From: an uncultured bacterium
GTDB taxonomy: Bacteria > Bacillota > Bacilli > Lactobacillales > Lactobacillaceae
DNA: 63,785 bases
Reading direction: 5' to 3'
NCBI GenBank assembly: GCA_905214235.1
Contig: CAJMLF010000009.1
Location: 1 to 63,785, forward strand
The position numbers were made by a program, and so were the translations under genes. The notes under the pieces are model-generated. The model made no database searches, had not been told where the DNA came from, and worked only from the letters and a program-made list of their open reading frames with translations. Positions 59,786-63,785 of this stretch are shown piece after piece. The number at the start of each line of letters is the position of its first letter. Positions within the stretch are counted from its first letter, which is position 1.

Positions 59786-60626
59786 ATCTCTGTGTTACGG
59801 CTCCCGTTGCGTAGTTAATATCAATGTTGCGCTGACAATTGGGGACAAATACGTTAAATTTCAAACTCCCATCCTTTGAAAGGGCCTCAATATGGGCGCC
59901 AGAAGGAACGACGTTGTTGCCATCGTAAAGGTCGGTAACCCGGTAACGGACCTGTTTCCCTTGGTCGAGTGCCCGCCGAACCAAGCCTTCATAGTAGTTT
60001 TGCCCCGTCGATTCTGGGCTACGCGCTTCATTGGCCCAGGCCGTCTGGGTTGTGATGTTTGCCGGATTCGACTCCGAGGCGTTGAAGTTACGGAGCCCAC
60101 CAACCAAGGCATAACCAAGAAGGTGACCACGATCATACGCATGACGGTACCCATTCTTAAGATTATATGCCTGGAGGAAGCCCGCCGGTCGCCAGTTTGT
60201 TGCCCCGTTTCCGGTCTCTGAACGGTTCTTGTATTGACGGGTCGTTCGGTTTAACCAGGCATCCCCCCGCCATGCCCTTCCCTGGCGGTCTTTATAGTTA
60301 ACTGCATAGGGAGCACTGTTAATACTAGCGTTGAGTTTGGGCTGGTTATTATTAATGATGAAGGCCCCGTGACCGTTCCACGAAATAGACGAACCAAGTT
60401 GGGACCGAATTCCCGGTGTAAGAACTGCCTCGGCTTGTTGCTTAGTCGGTGGGAGCGTTGTTGGTTGACTACTTCGCTGACCCTGGTTCCCCCAGGAAGC
60501 TAGCTGCTGAATTCCTTGTGACAGAGCTGCTTTACCGTTATCCGGCTGATTAACGAGCCCACCAACCGCAAAGAGGATTCCCAGTGCGAGGATAATCCGC
60601 CAGAATTTTCTTTTGAGACGATACAT
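59784..60626 (-). CDS. secreted or membrane-anchored DNA/RNA non-specific endonuclease
   Basis: 280 aa. N-terminal basic stretch and hydrophobic anchor (about 8-28), a Gln/Ser/Pro linker, then the beta-beta-alpha-metal nuclease domain: active site YDRGHLLGYALVGG (about 162-175; DRGH His as general base) and ESNPANITTQTAWANEA, where the metal-binding Asn lies. Similar to EndA-type surface nucleases used in DNA uptake or nutrient scavenging. The ATG at 60626 follows AGAGAGG; the longer upstream frame lacks an RBS. Confidence 0.91.
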   Translation of the reverse strand: MYRLKRKFWRIILALGILFAVGGLVNQPDNGKAALSQGIQQLASWGNQGQRSSQPTTLPPTKQQAEAVLTPGIRSQLGSSISWNGHGAFIINNNQPKLNASINSAPYAVNYKDRQGRAWRGDAWLNRTTRQYKNRSETGNGATNWRPAGFLQAYNLKNGYRHAYDRGHLLGYALVGGLRNFNASESNPANITTQTAWANEARSPESTGQNYYEGLVRRALDQGKQVRYRVTDLYDGNNVVPSGAHIEALSKDGSLKFNVFVPNCQRNIDINYATGAVTQR

Positions 60627-60710
60627 GATTAAAACCTCTCTAATTCTTAATACCTCTATCTTACTATATTTTGCCGAACGTGTGGTCAAATGTTTTAGGT
60701 ACCATAGAGA

Positions 60711-60749
60711 AAAACACCATTGATGCGGTGTGGCATCAATGGTGTTTTA
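60711..60749. terminator. bidirectional terminator
   Basis: AAAACACCATTGATGC and GCATCAATGGTGTTTT pair perfectly (16 bp) around GGTGTG. It lies between the permease and the endonuclease genes. Confidence 0.92.
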
Positions 60750-60758
60750 CTGACTCTA

Positions 60759-62144
60759 TTATTTAGCTGCGACTTTCTTTCGCTCCTTAAGTTGGTATAC
60801 CAACCAGATAATGAAGATGAAGACGACCCCGACGGAAACTGATACCCGAGTGTCTGGATTAAAGAACATGAATACCAGGATAATCGTTAAGGCAATTAGA
60901 CTGAAGTAGTTATATGCCGGATAAAGAGGCATCTTGAATGGGTGGTTAACCAGGTCTTGCGGATTGTGCCGCCGGTAGTTTAATTCGGCCAGCAGAATGA
61001 TGAACCAAGGAACCATCCCGGGAAGGACGCTTGAACTATAAACAATAACGAAGATGTTCTTTGCGTTAGCGTCGACCATCGAAAGGATTGAGTTCAACGC
61101 GAAACCAACGAAGATCCAGAAGGCAATTGTCAAAACGGCCACGTTAGGAACAATTCGTTTTGAAAGACGACCAAAGACCTTTGGCACTTGACCATCGATG
61201 GAAAGCTTAAACAGCATCCGGCTGGCACTGTAAATTCCGGAATTGGCACCTGAAAGGGCTGCCGTCAGGACAACGAAGTTAATGATCCCGGCTGCACCAG
61301 TGATACCAACCTTAGTAAAGGTTTCAACAAATGGTGAACCAACCGCCTTCAATTGATTCCAAGGGTAAATCGAAACGATGACGAAGATCGCGCCGATGTA
61401 GAAGATCAAGATCCGCCAAATAACGGACTTAACTGACTTAACAATTGCCTTGCGCGGAGAAGCAGCCTCACCAGCAGTAATCCCCAAAAGTTCAATTCCT
61501 TGATAAGAACCAGCAATAACAGATAGGGAGAACATGAAGCCCATGAAACCACCGGTGAAGAATCCGCCATGTGTCCACAGGTTAGAAATCCCAACCGGGT
61601 GCCAGTTATTACCAAGGCCGAGGACAATCACGCAGAGGCCCAGGATAATCATAGCAATGATGGTTACCACCTTAATCATCGCAAACCAGAATTCCAGTCG
61701 CCCGTAGGCCTTCGCGGAAACAATGTTCGCCAGGGTCAGGATTGCAATCACAATGATTCCGGAAATCCAGTCCTGAAGGTTGGGCCACCAATAATTTAGG
61801 TACTGACTCATGGCAATAATGTCTGAAATACCAACGATGATAAATTGGAAGATATTACTCCACTTTGTTAGGTAGCCGGCAAAGGGATGAATATATTTCT
61901 CACCATAGTCAGCAAACGATCCAGTCCCTGGATTTATGTAAATCAATTCCCCTAATGCCCGCATGACGCCGTAAAGAACCAGGCCAACGAGGGCGTAAGC
62001 TAGCAGAACAGATGGCCCCGTCCACTTGATGGTTGACGTCGCCCCCATGAAAAGACCACTACCGATGGTTCCACCGATTGCGATCATTTCCATTTGTCCG
62101 GGAGTCATCGTTCTTTTTAATTTAACCTTTTCATGCATTGACAT
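60759..62144 (-). CDS. APC (AAT family) amino-acid permease, probable Thr/Ser transporter
   Basis: 461 aa, twelve hydrophobic segments. AAT-family features: MEMIAIGGTIGSGLFMGATSTIKWTGPSVLLAYALVG (TM1, unwound GGTIGSGLF), MRALGELIYINPGTGSFADYGEKYIHPFAGY, and SYQGIELLGITAGEAASPRKAIVKSVKSVIWRI with ASPRKAI. The ATG at 62144 follows AGAGAGG. The AAT family contains Thr/Ser, Gly/D-Ala/D-Ser, GABA and proline carriers. The threonine-rich leader peptide and attenuator just upstream point to threonine (inference). Confidence 0.92.
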   Translation of the reverse strand: MSMHEKVKLKRTMTPGQMEMIAIGGTIGSGLFMGATSTIKWTGPSVLLAYALVGLVLYGVMRALGELIYINPGTGSFADYGEKYIHPFAGYLTKWSNIFQFIIVGISDIIAMSQYLNYWWPNLQDWISGIIVIAILTLANIVSAKAYGRLEFWFAMIKVVTIIAMIILGLCVIVLGLGNNWHPVGISNLWTHGGFFTGGFMGFMFSLSVIAGSYQGIELLGITAGEAASPRKAIVKSVKSVIWRILIFYIGAIFVIVSIYPWNQLKAVGSPFVETFTKVGITGAAGIINFVVLTAALSGANSGIYSASRMLFKLSIDGQVPKVFGRLSKRIVPNVAVLTIAFWIFVGFALNSILSMVDANAKNIFVIVYSSSVLPGMVPWFIILLAELNYRRHNPQDLVNHPFKMPLYPAYNYFSLIALTIILVFMFFNPDTRVSVSVGVVFIFIIWLVYQLKERKKVAAK

Positions 62145-62166
62145 AATAAAACCTCTCTTCTCCAAC

Positions 62167-62284
62167 AAAAAAGCCATCCAATTTACCCAATCAGCCACAC
62201 ACTCTAATAAATATTGGTGGTTGAGTAAATTGAATAGCTGTTAATTAACAGAATCAAATACGTGTTTAATTATTCCCCAACCAC
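62167..62284 (-). promoter_or_regulatory. transcription attenuator ahead of the permease
   Basis: Minus strand. Terminator: AGCTATTCAATTTAC (62239-62225) pairs over 15 bp with GTAAATTGGATGGCT (62186-62172; two G-U pairs), capped by TCAACCAC/GTGGCTGA, then TTTTTT (62172-62167), ending 23 bp before the permease start. Antiterminator: GTGGTTG and GAATA (within 62284-62271, the last codons of the leader peptide) are complementary to CAACCAC and TATTC in the terminator's left arm. A small hairpin CTGTTAATTAACAG (62251-62238) lies between. Ribosome position on the leader would therefore choose between the two structures. Confidence 0.78.
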
Positions 62285-62353
62285 GGTCCTAGTTGTTGTG
62301 GTTGTGGTGGAGGTTAGAGATAGTTTCTTATGTTGTACGATTGATAATTGCAT
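62270..62353 (-). CDS. threonine-rich leader peptide (27 aa)
   Basis: A 27-codon ORF with a strong RBS (GGAGG 7 bp upstream of the ATG at 62353). Residues 14-23 read TSTTTTTTRT, eight threonines in ten codons, using ACC, ACA and ACT. It ends VVGE and stop just where the antiterminator segment lies. Composition and position match ribosome-mediated attenuation leaders such as E. coli thrL, whose peptide is also Thr-rich. Low charged-tRNA-Thr would stall the ribosome on these codons and free the antiterminator. Confidence 0.75.
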   Translation of the reverse strand: MQLSIVQHKKLSLTSTTTTTTRTVVGE

Positions 62354-62386
62354 CTTAACTTCCTCCATTCATTTTCGACTGTTATT

Positions 62387-62415
62387 AGAATACTATGAGA
62401 AAATTAAAAATGCAA
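62387..62415 (-). promoter_or_regulatory. promoter of the leader-permease transcript
   Basis: Minus strand TTGCAT (62415-62410), 17 bp, TATTCT (62392-62387). Transcription would begin about 25 bp before the leader ATG, just downstream of the LPXTG gene stop codon at 62430. Confidence 0.65.
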
Positions 62416-62429
62416 GTACTAATCTCAAA

Positions 62430-63785
62430 TTATTTGAATTTACGCTTCAGGGCAAATAAACTAACGGCTGCTGCCCAGGCAATCGTTACAAGTCCTAACG
62501 CCGTTGTTTTAGTACTGGACTGTTCATTGCCCGTTTGGGGAAGCTGGCCATTGGCTGTGATTGGCTCATTTTCTAGAGAGCGGAGCGGGTCCTGGATCCG
62601 GTTAAGCTCTTGTTGAAGATGGTGGTCAAGGCCAGACCGACTTTGAGGCCGCATACTTGTCGGGTCAGCAGAGTTATCAAAGAACGACTGATTAGTATAC
62701 GTTTCTGGGACATCGCTCACCGGACCTTCCCCCGCTTGGGTATTACCGTTAAGTTGCGGACTATTGTTTCCCTCAGGATCCCCTTTTCCCGCGACTTGCG
62801 AACTATTTACCTTACCAGTTTGTTGAGCCTGACTGCTATTGTCCACATAAACTGGTTGGTGCGGCTGGGTTATTGTATCTGATCCTTCTTCCGGGTCAGT
62901 CTGTGTACCATCACTAGTTTGGCTGCCTGATGTTTGGGTAGCGGTTGAAGTCAACCCAGAATTATCGGTCTGAGTACTAGTAGTGATAGTGTTCTCATCC
63001 GTCTGCGTACTTGATGAAACAACACTACTAGGGTCAGCCTCCGTTTGTGATCCTGTTGACACATGTTGTGCGGCAGAAGAACTACCGTTTACATCACCGG
63101 TTTGTGTTTCTGCATCGTTCCCGCCATTCAGATCGGTTTGAACACCTTCACTAGGGTTGCTTTCCGCTGTTTGTGTACCCGACGAAACTTTATCGATAGT
63201 ACCACTCGTTTGGGTCCCAGTAGAAACATTCCCCAGATTATTAGTTGTTTGGGTCGTCGATGAATCTAACTTTGGGACTTCTGTCTGCGTACCAGTGCTT
63301 TCCTCGATAATAGACTCAGTTTGCATACCTTCGGAGACACCGTTATCTTCAGTTTGAGTTGCTACAGAAGTAGTTGACGAATGAGCTTCGGTCTGCGTGC
63401 CGACGGAAACACTAGGTGGAGTTTTGGTTCCGGTAGAATTCGTCGAAACACCATCAGTTTGGGTGGCCACGGAGACCCCTTGAACCTCATCATCTGTCTG
63501 GGTAGCACTCGAGCTGATCTGAATATTAGGTTCAGTCTGGGTTGCCGTTGAAGATTCCTCAGGATTCTCTGTCTGGGACGTCGAATCTTCCATCCCCATC
63601 ACGGTTGTCTGGGAACCCTCTTCCTTTGTTTCACCTCCATCGGTCTGGGTACCTGCAGATACTCCCTCACTGGTTTGAGTGCTTTCGCTGGCTACTTCCT
63701 GTTTAGCAGTTTGAGTCCCAGCATCTTTACTGTCGGTTGTTTCTGTTTGGGTTGCTGATGACGTGCTTTCACCCGCCTGCGTGCT
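62430..63785 (-). CDS. LPXTG-anchored surface protein with TQT repeats (N-terminus beyond window)
   Basis: C-terminal 452 aa of a cell-wall protein; the frame is open to the window edge, so the start lies outside. The visible stalk contains eighteen TQT motifs, mostly preceded by A, S, G or T and followed by D, E, S, T or A, roughly every 12-20 residues, plus degenerate SQT, VQT and MQT copies. Then a linker, LPQTG, a hydrophobic stretch and a basic tail (ALKRKFK) form the sortase signal. Thr/Ser-rich stalks are often glycosylated (family knowledge); the binding domain is not in view. Confidence 0.88.
   Translation of the reverse strand, partial: STQAGESTSSATQTETTDSKDAGTQTAKQEVASESTQTSEGVSAGTQTDGGETKEEGSQTTVMGMEDSTSQTENPEESSTATQTEPNIQISSSATQTDDEVQGVSVATQTDGVSTNSTGTKTPPSVSVGTQTEAHSSTTSVATQTEDNGVSEGMQTESIIEESTGTQTEVPKLDSSTTQTTNNLGNVSTGTQTSGTIDKVSSGTQTAESNPSEGVQTDLNGGNDAETQTGDVNGSSSAAQHVSTGSQTEADPSSVVSSSTQTDENTITTSTQTDNSGLTSTATQTSGSQTSDGTQTDPEEGSDTITQPHQPVYVDNSSQAQQTGKVNSSQVAGKGDPEGNNSPQLNGNTQAGEGPVSDVPETYTNQSFFDNSADPTSMRPQSRSGLDHHLQQELNRIQDPLRSLENEPITANGQLPQTGNEQSSTKTTALGLVTIAWAAAVSLFALKRKFK

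Noticed and set aside
1..63785. CRISPR arrays, rRNA genes and complete insertion sequences
   Set aside because: No regularly spaced direct repeats, rRNA sequence or intact transposase were seen on either strand.

Overview
Organism. The gene content points to a low-GC Gram-positive lactic acid bacterium of the Lactobacillaceae, most likely the heterofermentative genus Limosilactobacillus. Supporting signs are a nucleoside deoxyribosyltransferase, an L-2-hydroxyisocaproate dehydrogenase, a DUF915 hydrolase, a C69 dipeptidase, an LPXTG surface protein, YfhO, CcpA-type cre sites, a T-box leader and AGGAGG-type ribosome binding sites. The species cannot be fixed by reading alone.

Layout. 1-9.2 kb: KptA, a four-gene glutamine-type amino-acid ABC transporter behind a consensus promoter, YfhO, then a compact operon of a free-standing lipoyl domain, lipoyl synthase and lipoate ligase. 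9.2-14 kb: a broken old-yellow-enzyme gene with its promoter and cre site still intact, a TetR regulator, a GNAT acetyltransferase and a diacylglycerol-kinase-like lipid kinase. 14-21 kb: sbcC, sbcD, an unknown partner gene and a frameshifted phospholipase-D-like gene. Next comes an unannotated small RNA with a consensus promoter, a terminator and C-rich loops. 21-26 kb: a Ser-rich membrane protein, YwlG, then an AT-rich decayed lysogeny module (Cro/CI-like repressor, broken ImmA/IrrE protease, two lipoproteins) abutting the 3' end of a tRNA-Arg gene. 26-35 kb: Cof-type phosphatase, MenG, the lactate-oxidation operon lutABC under a promoter overlapped by a cre site, and a four-gene operon (PLD-like ATPase, DUF915 hydrolase, 53-aa ribbon-helix-helix-like protein, nucleoside deoxyribosyltransferase). 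35-42 kb: a T-box-controlled operon (30-aa ORF, hydratase, HicDH), biotin ligase and pyruvate carboxylase. 42-50 kb: MazEF, amidohydrolase with LysR, a monooxygenase, two aldo/keto reductases, a dipeptidase and a surface repeat protein with a stop at codon 2. 50-57 kb: a decayed stretch (YefM-like and nitroreductase remnants), then a redox cluster under LysR control that includes an aldo/keto-reductase-like protein lacking catalytic residues. 57-63.8 kb: a DUF262/DUF1524 GmrSD-like protein, a secreted DNA/RNA endonuclease, an amino-acid permease preceded by a threonine-rich leader peptide and attenuator, and the C-terminal part of an LPXTG protein built from TQT repeats.

How the genes work together. 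Several loci handle pyruvate and lactate (pyruvate carboxylase with its biotin ligase, LutABC, HicDH, the lipoyl module). cre-like sites at the lut, lipoyl and old-yellow-enzyme promoters suggest shared carbon catabolite control. Amino-acid supply is controlled by two different RNA devices, a T-box at 37 kb and what looks like ribosome-mediated threonine attenuation at 62.3 kb. The second is the most interesting item here: leader peptide, antiterminator and terminator can all be read directly from the sequence.
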